A DNA stretch of 64,000 nucleotides, taken from assembly GCF_025499605.1 (NCBI RefSeq), contig NZ_JAFMVC010000014.1, positions 62,001-126,000 of the forward strand, in the 5' to 3' direction. A program made the translations under genes and the position numbers. This DNA is from Carboxylicivirga litoralis. Lineage in GTDB: Bacteria > Bacteroidota > Bacteroidia > Bacteroidales > Marinilabiliaceae. Position 1 is the stretch's first letter. Each line of letters opens with the position of its first letter. Shown here piece after piece: positions 27,500 to 37,600 of this stretch. Below the pieces are notes generated by a model that was not told the origin of the DNA, did no database searches, and saw only the letters and a program-made list of their open reading frames with translations.

Positions 27500-28000
27500 A
27501 TGAATCACAGAACATTAACTGCCAAGGATATTAAAGAATTACGATACCAATGTAGAATGGGATATATTATTCCATTCTTCATCTTATTAATCGGTTCGGC
27601 AATTGTTATAACCCTCTTTGAATTGCATTTAAATCAAGGTGCGGGTTTCAATTATGGCATTAATACTATAATCGTTTCTGCACTTGCTTTATTGGCTGTA
27701 ATGATTAGTTATCTGATGAATAGCAAGTATTATTACGATATCCGGAATAATTATAAAAAAGCACAGGTTAAAGTGCTTGAACGGAAGGTGAAGAAAAAAG
27801 ATTTTGAAGCAGGAAGTGGCAATGTGACCACAATGCCACATAATCGAACGATGAATGAATTTATTCGCTACGATTTTATAATTGATAATACCATCTATCG
27901 CGTTGATGAACGCTTATATAATGCTTGCAATAATGGCGATAAGGTATTATTTTACTATGCACCCAAAAGCAAGTATTTGCTAGGTATGGCAAAAGCTTAA
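27500..28000 (+). CDS. Two-helix membrane protein, unknown function
   Basis: A 166-residue protein. Two membrane helices (about 20-42 and 54-72) are followed by a soluble cytoplasmic domain with ERKVKKKDFEAGSG, a strand pair FIRYDFIIDNTIYRVDERLYNAC and the closing segment GDKVLFYYAPKSKYLLGM. The pattern of a membrane anchor plus a small beta domain with a GD-V-x-F-Y-Y-A-P-K-S signature recalls DUF3592-like proteins, but I cannot name the family. It begins 38 bases after the spermidine-synthase-like gene and ends 22 bases before the PhzF gene, so the three probably form one transcription unit. Confidence 0.6.
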   Translation: MNHRTLTAKDIKELRYQCRMGYIIPFFILLIGSAIVITLFELHLNQGAGFNYGINTIIVSALALLAVMISYLMNSKYYYDIRNNYKKAQVKVLERKVKKKDFEAGSGNVTTMPHNRTMNEFIRYDFIIDNTIYRVDERLYNACNNGDKVLFYYAPKSKYLLGMAKA

Positions 28001-28022
28001 TCAACAACTAACAGCACCGTTT

Positions 28023-28811
28023 ATGAAACTACCCATTTACCAAATAGACGCTTTTACAGAAGAGATTTACGGTGGAAACCCGGCATGTGTGGTACCTCTG
28101 CAGGATTGGTTACCTGATGAAGTACTTCTAAAAATTGCGAAAGAAAATGCAGTGGCTGAAACGGCTTTTTTCGTCAAAGGGAAAGACAAAGTTTATTTGC
28201 GTTGGTTTACACCCGATTTGGAGATGGATTTATGTGGTCATGCTACTTTGGCTGCGGCTTATGTGTTAAAGGTTCACCTGGACTATGAATCAGATGTGAT
28301 GGTTTTTGACACATTGAGTGGTGAGTTAAAGGTGGAATGTCATGCTGATATCTTAACCCTCGATTTTCCAGCTCGCGAACCAGTAAGAGCAGACTTACCG
28401 AAAATTATCAAAGAAGCCATTAGCATTCAGCCCGATGCCGTTTTAATGGCGCGTGATTATGTGTTGGTGTATCCTTCAGAGAGTATGGTGGCCAATTTGC
28501 AAATTGACCGTAATATTTTTGATAAAATTGATCTGGGTACGGGGGGGGTGATTGCCACAGCCAAAGGAGAACAGAGCGATTTTGTATCGCGTTTTTTTAC
28601 TCCTCAAGCCACTATTTTAGAAGACCCGGTAACCGGTTCGGCCCATTGTTCTTTAATTCCATATTGGAGCAAGCAACTTAATAAAAGTGATATGACGGCT
28701 CTTCAATTATCTGAACGCCGGGGAACTCTATATTGCCAGGATAAAAATGACCGGGTTTTAATAAGTGGCAAAGCCCGCACATTTATGGTTGGGCATATTT
28801 GGGTAGATTAA
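28023..28811 (+). CDS. PhzF-family isomerase/epimerase
   Basis: A 262-residue protein with the two-lobed PhzF fold. The start IYQIDAFTEEIYGGNPACVV is characteristic, as are the Glu at 46 (NAVAETAFF), which matches the catalytic Glu of PhzF, the motif MDLCGHATLAAA and the C-terminal EDPVTGSAHCSLIPYW. Family members isomerise small acids (phenazine precursor, diaminopimelate-like). No phenazine genes are near, so a different substrate is likely. An 8-base G run at 28541-28548 lies within the coding sequence; it keeps the frame here. Confidence 0.85.
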   Translation: MKLPIYQIDAFTEEIYGGNPACVVPLQDWLPDEVLLKIAKENAVAETAFFVKGKDKVYLRWFTPDLEMDLCGHATLAAAYVLKVHLDYESDVMVFDTLSGELKVECHADILTLDFPAREPVRADLPKIIKEAISIQPDAVLMARDYVLVYPSESMVANLQIDRNIFDKIDLGTGGVIATAKGEQSDFVSRFFTPQATILEDPVTGSAHCSLIPYWSKQLNKSDMTALQLSERRGTLYCQDKNDRVLISGKARTFMVGHIWVD

Positions 28812-29039
28812 TCCAGGCGTTCGATGTTGGTATGTATAAATAAACCATTTAGCTTTTAACAATTTGTCAGTTTTTCGACTCAACAATTCTTCGTTTTTTA
28901 AAAGTTGTCTTCTGTCGGTAATTATCTCGATAAGTAGTTTGAATCCTCATTCACAATAAGTACTTTAGTTTTTGTCCTGTTTAATGACTTGGTTTCCAGC
29001 ATATGATTAAGTAAATTTATGCAACTTACCCAGTTATTT

Positions 29040-32000
29040 ATGAACAAAGTCCGATTTATATGTCTTTTCATCCTCTATGCAAGCTTTTGCTTTGCACAGG
29101 ATTCGCCTATGCGTTTTCAGAGCATCACCATAAATGACGGGCTTTCGTTAAGCTCGGTATATTGTATTAAAAAAGACAGCAAAGGCTTTATGTGGTTTGG
29201 TACCGAGGATGGTTTGAACCGTTTTGATGGTTATCATTTTACCATTTTTCGCACCGATGTAAACAACCCCAACAGTATATGTTACAAGTGGATTGAACAC
29301 ATCGAAGAAGATGCTAACAAACAATTGTGGTTTGGCTCGCGCAATGGCTTATCGCATTTTAATCCGGTGAACGAAGTATTTACCAACTTTAATAAGAATC
29401 AGGAGCATTCCATTAACAATGATACCATTACTTGTTTGCATGCTTATAACGCTTTCATGGTTGTAGGAACAAAGCAGGGCTTATCCTTATTTGACAATAA
29501 ATCCTTAGCTTGTTTAAATTACACAACTATAGACCAGGTCAATACCATCGAACCTTATGCAAATGATTTATTAATTGCGGCTTCCAATGGTCTTTTTATC
29601 TTGAAGTCTAATCTGCAGCTTGAAAAACTTGCTGATACACGATGTGTAGATATTATTGTTGATTTTCCCAGGATATATACGGCATCGAATAATGATATTG
29701 GTGTAATTCAGGACTCGAGAGCTGAAAATGAAAAAGAGCTCGTTACTGAACTCAATTTAATTGAAAGTATTACAATAGATGATGATAAGCGGTTGTGGAT
29801 TAGTACACAAGATGGCTTATGGTGCAAACATTTGGAAAGAGCCTGGCTTAAAAAGGTGATTAATACCAATACCACCACCAATAGCTTGGCTATTAATACC
29901 AATAAATCTGTTTGGATCGATGATAAGGCTTCAGTGTGGTATGCTACACATGGCGATGGTTTGTTTGTAATAAACAGGCATCTTGAAATTACTAAATGTA
30001 TTCACAATCCTACAGATAATGAGAGTGTTAACCAGAATGTATTCAACTGTATATATGCCGATAAGAGTAACGGTAATATTTGGTTAGGAACTTATGGTGC
30101 CGGAATAAATATTTATCATCCTGCAGCAAATAAGTTCGATTTGATAAAACATAACCCACTTAATGCGAATAGTTTGCCCAGTAATTTTATCTGGTCGGTA
30201 TTTGAAGCGCATGACAGTTGTCTGTGGATTGGAACGAACGACAAAGGTTTATGCAGGTATTGTCCCAAAACGGATGCATTCACCAATTTTTTAAATGACG
30301 CCAATAATCCTAAAACTTTATCCAATAATTCGGTGCGCGAAGTGTTTGAAGATAACGATGGTGTTATTTGGGTTGGAACAGATGGAGGTGGATTAAATCG
30401 CTTTAATCCCTCTAATAAGGATTTCACGAGCTTTGTTCACAACCAAAACGACGAATTATCTATTTCTGATAATTCAGTGCGTGTTGTTTTTGAAGACAGT
30501 AAGCAACAGTTATGGGTAGGAACGCGCAATGGCCTTAACCTATTCGATAAGGATAAAGGAACATTCAGGCGCTTTGTTAATCAGGTGGATAACCCGAAAT
30601 CTCTTTCTAATAATTTTGTATATGCCAGCATTATTGAAGATAGGGAGGGGAATTTGTGGATTGGTACCTATGGTGGTGGACTTAATAAGCTGAATCCGGA
30701 AACATACACGTTTACTCATTATTCAACAGAAGGCGAAGATGGAAAGCGTTTGAGCAACAATATTGTTTTTAGTTTATACCAAGATGAAAGAGGGCTAATA
30801 TGGATTGGCACTAATGAGGGATTAAACGTATTAAACCCTGAAACAGGGAATGTTAAGGTGTTGGGAATGAAAGATGGTTTGCCCAATGAGGTTATTTACA
30901 GTGTTTTGCCTGATGAAAAAGGTAACCTTTGGTTAAGTACTAATCATGGTGTGTGTTGTTTGGAACCAGCAATCATGAAATGCCGCAATTTTGATGTGAG
31001 TGATGGCTTGCAAAGCAATGAGTTTAATGGGGGAGCATATCATAAAGGCATTTCAGGAAAACTATACTTTGGTGGTGTTTATGGCTTAAATGTACTTCAT
31101 CCGGCAGTTATGAAAACCAATGAAAGTGTTGCTACCCCAATAATTACGAGACTCGAGGTTTTGGGCAATGAAGTAAGGGTATCGTCTTTAGCTGATTCGG
31201 AAAGGACGATAACAGAACTGGACAGCCAGTTTGTGCTATCAAGCAATATTAGTTATACCAAACATATTGAACTGGATTACTCGCAGCGCTTTTTTGCCAT
31301 TGAGTATTCAGGCTTAAACCATTTGTTTCCGGGTAAGACACAATATGCTTTTCAGTTATCGCCAATTGATAAAAAATGGAATAAAGCCGGGCAACGCAAC
31401 TATGTATCATTTGCCAATGTAAAACCCGGTGAATATGAATTTAAGGTGATAAGTACGAATAGTGATGGAGTGTGGGGTGATGGTATGGCTAAACTGGGTA
31501 TAACGATTCGTCCACCATTTTGGCAGACGACCTGGTTTTTAGTTATTGAGATAATTATTGTTTTGATGCTCATCACCTTTATCTATCGCTTCCTGTTGAA
31601 GATTCGAATGAATAAACTACTCAAAGCACAAAATGAGAAGATTAGGCATACTAATTTGCAGTTAAAGCGTTCGCAGGAAAATCTGCGTCAAATGAATATC
31701 ACCAAGGACAAATTTTTCTCCATCATTTCTCACGATTTAAAAAACCCTTTTACAAGCCTGATGTCCATCAGCAACATGTTGAACGATAATTATGAAATGG
31801 CAGATGAAGAAGATAAGCGCGATGCCGTTACCCGGATTAATCATTCAGTAAAAAGCATTTATTTATTGTTGGAGAATCTGTTGACCTGGTCACGTTCGCA
31901 ACGAGGAAAAATTAATTTTGAAAGCAAGCCTTTTAACCTGTCTACGCTTGTTAATGAGAATATTAACCTTTATACGCCGGCAGCGCTTAAAAAAAATATA

Positions 32001-32378
32001 AGCTTGATAAACGAATTTCCAAAAGACTTGGAGGCAGTAGGTGATCGGAACACGATTAATACGATAATCCGCAATATATCGGGTAATGCGCTTAAGTTTA
32101 CGCCAACAGGCGGTCAGATTACTTATGCTGTTTCAGAACAAGACGGGCTATTGAGAGTTGCTATCAAGGATACTGGAGTTGGCATTAATGTCGAAGATCA
32201 GGAACGTCTGTTTTGCATCGATAAAAAATTAAAATCTGATGGTACAGAAGGTGAAAAAGGTACGGGGCTAGGACTCATTATCTGTAAGGAGTTTGCTGAG
32301 AAAAACGGTGGCGAAATTGGCGTTGTAAGTGCTGCAGGTAAAGGCTCTGAGTTCTGGTTTACAGTCAGGAAATCTTAA
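29040..32378 (+). CDS. Propeller-type (Reg_prop, Y_Y_Y) hybrid-like sensor histidine kinase
   Basis: About 1112 residues. I prefer the ATG at 29040 because it starts a clean signal peptide (MNKVRFICLFILYASFCFAQ); an ATG at 29019 is the alternative. The periplasmic part (to about residue 710) consists of many two-component regulator-propeller repeats (patterns such as LWIGTNDKGL, IWVGTDGGGLNRFNP, LWIGTYGGGLNKLNP) followed by a Y_Y_Y domain. One membrane helix follows (around residue 830), then a HisKA domain with the phosphoacceptor in SHDLKNP (His near residue 898), and a HATPase domain with NISGNALKF, DTGVGI and GTGLGL. There is no receiver or DNA-binding domain, unlike classic hybrid two-component systems. 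Ligand is likely a polymer-derived or envelope signal. Confidence 0.9.
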   Translation: MNKVRFICLFILYASFCFAQDSPMRFQSITINDGLSLSSVYCIKKDSKGFMWFGTEDGLNRFDGYHFTIFRTDVNNPNSICYKWIEHIEEDANKQLWFGSRNGLSHFNPVNEVFTNFNKNQEHSINNDTITCLHAYNAFMVVGTKQGLSLFDNKSLACLNYTTIDQVNTIEPYANDLLIAASNGLFILKSNLQLEKLADTRCVDIIVDFPRIYTASNNDIGVIQDSRAENEKELVTELNLIESITIDDDKRLWISTQDGLWCKHLERAWLKKVINTNTTTNSLAINTNKSVWIDDKASVWYATHGDGLFVINRHLEITKCIHNPTDNESVNQNVFNCIYADKSNGNIWLGTYGAGINIYHPAANKFDLIKHNPLNANSLPSNFIWSVFEAHDSCLWIGTNDKGLCRYCPKTDAFTNFLNDANNPKTLSNNSVREVFEDNDGVIWVGTDGGGLNRFNPSNKDFTSFVHNQNDELSISDNSVRVVFEDSKQQLWVGTRNGLNLFDKDKGTFRRFVNQVDNPKSLSNNFVYASIIEDREGNLWIGTYGGGLNKLNPETYTFTHYSTEGEDGKRLSNNIVFSLYQDERGLIWIGTNEGLNVLNPETGNVKVLGMKDGLPNEVIYSVLPDEKGNLWLSTNHGVCCLEPAIMKCRNFDVSDGLQSNEFNGGAYHKGISGKLYFGGVYGLNVLHPAVMKTNESVATPIITRLEVLGNEVRVSSLADSERTITELDSQFVLSSNISYTKHIELDYSQRFFAIEYSGLNHLFPGKTQYAFQLSPIDKKWNKAGQRNYVSFANVKPGEYEFKVISTNSDGVWGDGMAKLGITIRPPFWQTTWFLVIEIIIVLMLITFIYRFLLKIRMNKLLKAQNEKIRHTNLQLKRSQENLRQMNITKDKFFSIISHDLKNPFTSLMSISNMLNDNYEMADEEDKRDAVTRINHSVKSIYLLLENLLTWSRSQRGKINFESKPFNLSTLVNENINLYTPAALKKNISLINEFPKDLEAVGDRNTINTIIRNISGNALKFTPTGGQITYAVSEQDGLLRVAIKDTGVGINVEDQERLFCIDKKLKSDGTEGEKGTGLGLIICKEFAEKNGGEIGVVSAAGKGSEFWFTVRKS

Positions 32379-32419
32379 GCTGTCAAATGTTATTGTTCAA
32401 AATAAACTTTTCGGCACAA

Positions 32420-32449
32420 TTTTGGTTTACTGTAAAAACACTATTTTTG
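32420..32449 (+). promoter_or_regulatory. Possible promoter of the peptide deformylase gene
   Basis: A perfect -7 box of the Bacteroidota type (TATTTTTG, 32442-32449) is 25 bases before the start codon. A TTTTGG stretch at about 32420-32425 could be the -33 element, although the spacing (17 bases) is a few bases short of the usual. Confidence 0.4.
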
Positions 32450-32474
32450 CAGCTCGAATAACAAAATAAGAACA

Positions 32475-33056
32475 ATGGCATTAGCAATTACGGCATATGG
32501 CACCAAAGTATTACGCAAGGTGTGTGACGAAATAACAAAAGATTACGAGGGTTTGGGGACACTGATTGACAATATGTGGGAGACCATGTACGAAACCAAT
32601 GGTGTAGGATTGGCAGCTCCGCAGGTAAATAAAGCCATTCGATTGTTTGTTGTGGATACTGAGCAAGTGTATGAGGGTATGAACGATGAAGATAAGGAAG
32701 ACTTGTTTGAAGATGAAGAGCCTATTAAAGAAACCTTTATTAATGCACAAATAGTTGGTGAGTCGGAAGAAGTATGGTCTGACAATGAAGGATGTTTGAG
32801 TTTGCCAGACATCAGTGGAGAAGTAGAGCGCCCCTGGGCCATTGAAATTGAGTATTACGACCGTGATTTTAATAAGCACACCAAAACATTCACAGGGTAC
32901 AATGCCCGTGTCATTCAGCACGAATATGATCATACTGAAGGCATTTTATACGTCGACCATTTATCGGGTATTGCAAAGCGATTAATCAAAGGCAAACTTA
33001 ATAAGATTGCTGAAGGGAAGATTTCCCCACGATACCGTATGCGATTCGCAAAATAA
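32475..33056 (+). CDS. def: Peptide deformylase
   Basis: A 193-residue protein with all three deformylase motifs: GVGLAAPQ (43-50), EGCLSLP (105-111, metal ligand Cys107) and QHEYDH (148-153, metal ligands His149 and His153). It removes the formyl group from nascent N-terminal Met on the ribosome. An acidic insertion (about residues 66-83, NDEDKEDLFEDEEP) between the first two motifs is longer than in E. coli and is usual in Bacteroidota. A strong terminator hairpin follows 20 bases after the stop, so it is probably a single-gene unit. No fmt gene is adjacent. Confidence 0.97.
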   Translation: MALAITAYGTKVLRKVCDEITKDYEGLGTLIDNMWETMYETNGVGLAAPQVNKAIRLFVVDTEQVYEGMNDEDKEDLFEDEEPIKETFINAQIVGESEEVWSDNEGCLSLPDISGEVERPWAIEIEYYDRDFNKHTKTFTGYNARVIQHEYDHTEGILYVDHLSGIAKRLIKGKLNKIAEGKISPRYRMRFAK

Positions 33057-33075
33057 TCGCTTAAAAACATAACTA

Positions 33076-33111
33076 AAAATGGCCTTAATTCTACTGAGTT
33101 AAGGCCATTTT
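33076..33111 (+). terminator. Terminator hairpin after peptide deformylase
   Basis: Thirteen-base perfect arms (33076-33088 and 33099-33111) with a 10-base loop; the right arm ends in a short T run. It lies 20 bases past the def stop and could work in both directions. Confidence 0.8.
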
Positions 33112-33208
33112 AGTTTTATGAGCTTTGCCTTATACAAATAGGCTACCGTTTGATGCGCAGTAATTGCAGCTTCGTACATATACCGGGCACTTGTCCTTGT
33201 TTATCTGA

Positions 33209-33216
33209 TACTTTTG
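33209..33216 (+). promoter_or_regulatory. -7 promoter box of the RND efflux operon
   Basis: The sequence TACTTTTG matches the Bacteroidota -7 consensus exactly and lies 57 bases before the start of the membrane-fusion gene. TTG triplets are present at 33191 and 33197, but closer than the usual -33 spacing, so only the -7 box is well supported. Confidence 0.45.
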
Positions 33217-33272
33217 CAAATGGAATTAATCTGTTCAAGAAAATAAAGTATTACTAACAGGATATTTAAATC

Positions 33273-34328
33273 ATGAGAAAACAAACATTACCAATATTGT
33301 TAGCATTCGTCGTTGTGGCAATTAGTGTGGTTAGTTGTGGTTCAAAAGAAGAAGCGAAGCAGGCTGCACCTCGCTATGTAAAGGTTGAACAATTGGGTAC
33401 AAGAGAGAATACCGAGGAGCTTGTGTTTCATGGCCAGCTTAAAGAGAAGAAAGAAGTAAATGTAGCATTTAAGGTTGGTGGACAGGTATTTAATGTGTTG
33501 GTTGATGAAGGCGACCATGTTAAAAAGAATCAGGTGATTGCACGAATTGATCCTCGTGATTATAAAATTCAGTTGCAATCGGCCAAAGCTCAATATATTC
33601 AAATTGAAGGGGAATATGCCCGATATAAAGAGCTGTATAAGAAAAATAAATTACCGGTTAACACACTTGAAAAAATGGAAGCTGGTTATTTAGCTGCTAA
33701 AAGTGCCTACGAAGCGGCTCAAAATGCGCTTAATGATACAGAGCTAAAAGCACCTTTCGAAGGTTTTATCTACCGTAAAAAAATCAGCAATTTTGAAAAT
33801 GTAGCGCCTGGTCAGCCCATATTTGCACTGCTGGATGTGAGTCATTTAGAAGTTGGTTTTAGCTTGCCTGAAAGTAAAGTCAATCAGGCAAAGAACTTTA
33901 CTCAAATTACTGTTGATGTGGCCAATGCCAATGCTTATAACTTACCAACTGAAGTGTTGTCAATCAATGAGAAAGCCAATGGTAACGATATGTTTGACGT
34001 ACGTTTGATGGTTAACAACTCAGAAAGTAATGATCTTAAACCTGGTATGTCTGCCAAGGTGCGGATAGCTTTATCAAAAGGAAATGAACACAAAGTTGTT
34101 TTACCTGTTGAATCGGTATTTGAGAAACAGGGTAAAAAATATGTTTGGGTATTTAACCAGGCGAATAACAAGGTCGTCAGTACCGAAGTTAATGTGAACA
34201 TGATTGAAAACCTTGGTTTAATTTCTGTTACTTCTGGTTTGAAGGGAGATGAGTTGGTAGTAATAGCAGGTGTACATAGCCTGGTAGAAAACCAGGAAGT
34301 AAGAATTTTAGACAATAATAAATTATAA
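33273..34328 (+). CDS. RND efflux membrane-fusion (adaptor) lipoprotein
   Basis: A 351-residue protein with an N-terminal lipobox (VVSCGS, Cys at residue 22), so anchored by lipid in a membrane. The order is the barrel-sandwich hybrid (ELVFHGQLKEKKEVNVAFKVGG, VDEGDHVKKNQVIARIDPRDYK), the alpha-hairpin (residues 90-145) and the lipoyl and beta-barrel parts (APFEGFIYRKK, then GMSAKVRIAL). This is the HlyD/AcrA family of periplasmic adaptors, bridging the inner-membrane pump to a TolC channel. The pump gene starts 10 bases after the stop, and the TolC gene lies further on. Confidence 0.93.
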   Translation: MRKQTLPILLAFVVVAISVVSCGSKEEAKQAAPRYVKVEQLGTRENTEELVFHGQLKEKKEVNVAFKVGGQVFNVLVDEGDHVKKNQVIARIDPRDYKIQLQSAKAQYIQIEGEYARYKELYKKNKLPVNTLEKMEAGYLAAKSAYEAAQNALNDTELKAPFEGFIYRKKISNFENVAPGQPIFALLDVSHLEVGFSLPESKVNQAKNFTQITVDVANANAYNLPTEVLSINEKANGNDMFDVRLMVNNSESNDLKPGMSAKVRIALSKGNEHKVVLPVESVFEKQGKKYVWVFNQANNKVVSTEVNVNMIENLGLISVTSGLKGDELVVIAGVHSLVENQEVRILDNNKL

Positions 34329-34337
34329 GCTCGTAAC

Positions 34338-37300
34338 ATGTTAGACAGGATTTTATCTCAAAAAGCATTTTTGAGCTTTGTTTTTGTGGCCGTTATTTTA
34401 GGAGGAATCATTTCCTTTGACTCAATCGGTAAGCTCGAAGATCCTGAAATACCGGTGAAAGCTGCTGTTGTTATTACACAGTATCCGGGCGCCTCAGCCG
34501 ATGAGGTTGATCGCGAAGTAACAGATGTATTGGAGAAAGCTATCCAACGTTTGGAAAATATTGATTTTTTGGAGTCACGTTCCATTGCGGGGATGTCTGA
34601 AATTACCATCAACATTAAATCTGGTACTAAAACCAAAGAAATGCCACAATTGTGGGATCACCTTCGTCGTAAGATTAACGATGTAAAAGGTAACTTGCCT
34701 GCTGGTGCAGCTGAGCCTATCATCAACGATGACTTTGGCGATGTGTCAGGTATTTTTCTGGCTGTTTCAAACGATGGCTATGATTATCACGAGTTTCAGG
34801 ACTATGTGGATTGGGTGAAGCAAGAGCTGATGCTGGTAGACGGTGTGAAGCGCATCGAAGTATTTGGCAAACGCACTGAAGTGGTAAGCGTTACTTTTGA
34901 TAACGAATATTTTGCATCGTTGGGGATCAATCCAATGATGATTTTCCAGGCCTTTAACGATCAGGGAGCCATTGTTAACCCGGGCTCGTTTGTGTCAGGT
35001 ACAGAACGCATTCGCATCAGTATTGGTAATAAATTTGAGAGTCTTGATGAGATACGTAATTTCGAAGTGAAACTGCCTAATGGTGGTCGTTATCGCTTGG
35101 GACAAGTAGCCAAAGTAGAGCGCGAGTTTTATGAACCAACGCTCCAAAAATTAAAATATAACGGGAAAGAAGCCATCAGTTTAGCCGTATCAATGGAGAA
35201 GGGTGGCAATGTGATTACTCTTGGAGAAGCCATTGAGGCGCGTGTGGCTGAATTGCAACAGGAACTGCCGGTAGGTATAGAGTGTAACAAAGTCTTTTAT
35301 CAGCACAATTATGTAACTGATTCTATCGATAACTTCATTGTCAATCTGGTTGAATCGGTAGTGATTGTAATTGCTGTGCTTTTATTAGCCATGGGTATGC
35401 GTGCCGGATTGCTGATTGCCAGTGGTTTGGTGTTTACTATCCTGGCTACGTTTATTGTGATGGGACCAATGGATGTTGAAATTCACCGTGTGTCGTTGGC
35501 AGCTATTATCATTGCCATGGGTATGTTGGTGGATAATGCCATTGTGGTGGCCGATGGTATCCTGGTTGATTTAGACAGGGGCATGAAGCGCAAAAAAGCC
35601 TTTGTTAACACGGCTAAAAAATCAGCGTTCCCGCTTCTTGGAGCCACGTTAGTTGCCATTCTTGCTTTTATGCCATTGGCTTTTAACAGCACGGGAGCGG
35701 GAGAGTTTCTGCGACCATTGTTTTATGTCTTAGCTATCTCTTTATTTGCCAGCTGGATATTTGCCATGATTCAAACACCATTTCATGCACAATATTTCTA
35801 TAAGAAAGGTAATAAAAAGGATAATGATGGTGAGCAGAATGACCCATACGGAGGTAAGTTCTATCAGGTGTTTGGTAAATTTATCCGTTTCGCCTTGTGG
35901 CATAAAAGTACGGTTATCATTACAACCATTGTGGTGTTAGTACTGTCATTCTGGTCATTCCGATTTGTGAAACAAAACTTCTTCCCGGGTGCTGAATATG
36001 ACCAGTTTATTTTGGAGTACCGCTTACCTGAGGGTTCTGACATTAGCCAGGTAGAAAAAGATTTAGACGCCATTCAGGCTGAGTTAAGCAGTTGGGACGA
36101 TGTGTCATCGGTAGTAACAAGTTTAGGAAGCACGCCGGTACGCTACACATTAATGCGCCCGATGAATGGACTAAGCCTGAGTTATGGTGAGTTGATTGTC
36201 ACTACCAAAGAAACTGAACTCCGAAAGGGAGTGATGTTGGAGATTCAGAAATATGTGGAAGAGAATTACCCATCGGCCTTTGCGCGTTCACGTGAGTACA
36301 TTGCAGTTGGTGGTGATTTTAAAATAGAAGCAAAGTTTAGCGGTCCTGATGAAAAAGTATTGCGTCAACTGGCAGAGCAGGCCAATGATATTATGCGCCA
36401 GGAACCAACCGCTACATTTGTGACCAACGACTGGAAAAATACCATTAAGGTATTGGAGCCGGTGTATTCACAAGATAAAGCACGCGAGTTGATGGTCAAT
36501 CGCTCGGATGTAGCCAATGCTTTGGCCGTTGCTTCAACAGGACTTCCTGTGGGCGTTTATTATAATAATGAATACCAGTTGCCGGTAATGTTGAAATTAA
36601 ATAAGTCCATCGAAAAAGATATGGACCAATTATCGTCAATCCCTGTTTGGGCTGGTTTGCCTCAAAGTGTTGCATTAGGTCAGTTGGTTGATTCCATCAC
36701 AATAGGATGGGAGAGCAGTATGATTCGTCGATACGATAATCAGCGCTCCATTAAAGCACAATGTGACCCCATTGAAGGAGTGGTGCCAAACGAACTATTA
36801 ATGAAACTAAAAGGTGATATTGAGGCCATACCATTACCAGAAGGCTATAAACTGGAGTGGTTGGGCGAATATAAAAACAGCAACGAGGCTAACGCCGGTT
36901 TAGGCGAGAATTTACCTTTGGCAGCCCTTTTGATTGTAATCATCATCATTGGTTTATTCAATAATTTCCGCCAGCCGGTTATTATTTTGTCAATCATGCC
37001 GCTGGCCTTTATTGGGGTGATATTAGGCTTCCTGATTACGAGAATGCCTTTTACATTCTTCTCTATCATCGGAACATTAGGACTAATGGGTATGATGATT
37101 AAAAATGCGGTGGTATTGTTGGATGAAATTAACCTGCAGATAGCCGATGGAAAAGCCATGTTAAATGCCATTATCGATGCAACATTATCGAGGGTGCGTC
37201 CGGTAATGATGGCGTCCTTAACCACCATATTAGGTATGTTACCACTGGCATTTGACCCCATGTTTAAAACCATGGCAGTGGCCATTATGTCTGGTTTATT

Positions 37301-37418
37301 TGTAGGTACGGTTATTACTTTAATTGTAGTGCCGGTGGCCTATGCTATGATGTATAAGGTGGATACCAAGAGCTTACATTGTAACGCAACACAGGACGAT
37401 AAAGCGATAGAAGAATAA
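34338..37418 (+). CDS. RND-family efflux pump permease (AcrB type)
   Basis: A 1026-residue inner-membrane pump with the standard two-halves layout: a membrane helix at the N-terminus, two large periplasmic loops and twelve helices. The proton-relay region reads GMLVDNAIVVADG (residues 396-408), where AcrB has an Asp pair (VDDAIVV); only the first Asp is kept, a difference seen in some RND groups. The second half has the helices with FNNFRQPVI and MGMMIKNAVVLLDEI. Together with the adaptor upstream it would export drugs, metabolites or metals by proton antiport; the substrate cannot be told from sequence. Confidence 0.93.
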   Translation: MLDRILSQKAFLSFVFVAVILGGIISFDSIGKLEDPEIPVKAAVVITQYPGASADEVDREVTDVLEKAIQRLENIDFLESRSIAGMSEITINIKSGTKTKEMPQLWDHLRRKINDVKGNLPAGAAEPIINDDFGDVSGIFLAVSNDGYDYHEFQDYVDWVKQELMLVDGVKRIEVFGKRTEVVSVTFDNEYFASLGINPMMIFQAFNDQGAIVNPGSFVSGTERIRISIGNKFESLDEIRNFEVKLPNGGRYRLGQVAKVEREFYEPTLQKLKYNGKEAISLAVSMEKGGNVITLGEAIEARVAELQQELPVGIECNKVFYQHNYVTDSIDNFIVNLVESVVIVIAVLLLAMGMRAGLLIASGLVFTILATFIVMGPMDVEIHRVSLAAIIIAMGMLVDNAIVVADGILVDLDRGMKRKKAFVNTAKKSAFPLLGATLVAILAFMPLAFNSTGAGEFLRPLFYVLAISLFASWIFAMIQTPFHAQYFYKKGNKKDNDGEQNDPYGGKFYQVFGKFIRFALWHKSTVIITTIVVLVLSFWSFRFVKQNFFPGAEYDQFILEYRLPEGSDISQVEKDLDAIQAELSSWDDVSSVVTSLGSTPVRYTLMRPMNGLSLSYGELIVTTKETELRKGVMLEIQKYVEENYPSAFARSREYIAVGGDFKIEAKFSGPDEKVLRQLAEQANDIMRQEPTATFVTNDWKNTIKVLEPVYSQDKARELMVNRSDVANALAVASTGLPVGVYYNNEYQLPVMLKLNKSIEKDMDQLSSIPVWAGLPQSVALGQLVDSITIGWESSMIRRYDNQRSIKAQCDPIEGVVPNELLMKLKGDIEAIPLPEGYKLEWLGEYKNSNEANAGLGENLPLAALLIVIIIIGLFNNFRQPVIILSIMPLAFIGVILGFLITRMPFTFFSIIGTLGLMGMMIKNAVVLLDEINLQIADGKAMLNAIIDATLSRVRPVMMASLTTILGMLPLAFDPMFKTMAVAIMSGLFVGTVITLIVVPVAYAMMYKVDTKSLHCNATQDDKAIEE

Positions 37419-37445
37419 GATTTTTTTTCATGTATAGGTTAGTAG

Positions 37446-37488
37446 TGGAGCCGGTTGGGTGCAACGGTATTGAGCTGGCTCCATTTTT
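37446..37488 (+). terminator. Terminator between the RND pump gene and the TolC gene
   Basis: An 11-base stem (9 of 11 paired, arms 37446-37456 and 37473-37483) is followed by five T residues. It lies 28 bases after the pump stop, so the TolC gene probably has its own promoter or is reached by read-through. Confidence 0.65.
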
Positions 37489-37514
37489 AAGTCAGATGTA
37501 AGATGAAAGACACA

Positions 37515-37586
37515 AGTATCAAGATTATTGACATGTTGTTTAAAGCCGTAAATCGTCTTAAATCTTATGTCTTTCTACTTGATACT
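37515..37586. repeat. Intergenic inverted repeat just upstream of the TolC gene
   Basis: The arms agtatcaag (37515-37523) and cttgatact (37578-37586) pair perfectly. The stretch 37556-37586 resembles (about 25 of 31 bases) the stretch 45891-45921 after another gene, so it may be a dispersed element. Confidence 0.4.
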
Positions 37587-37600
37587 AAAATAATAAAGAA

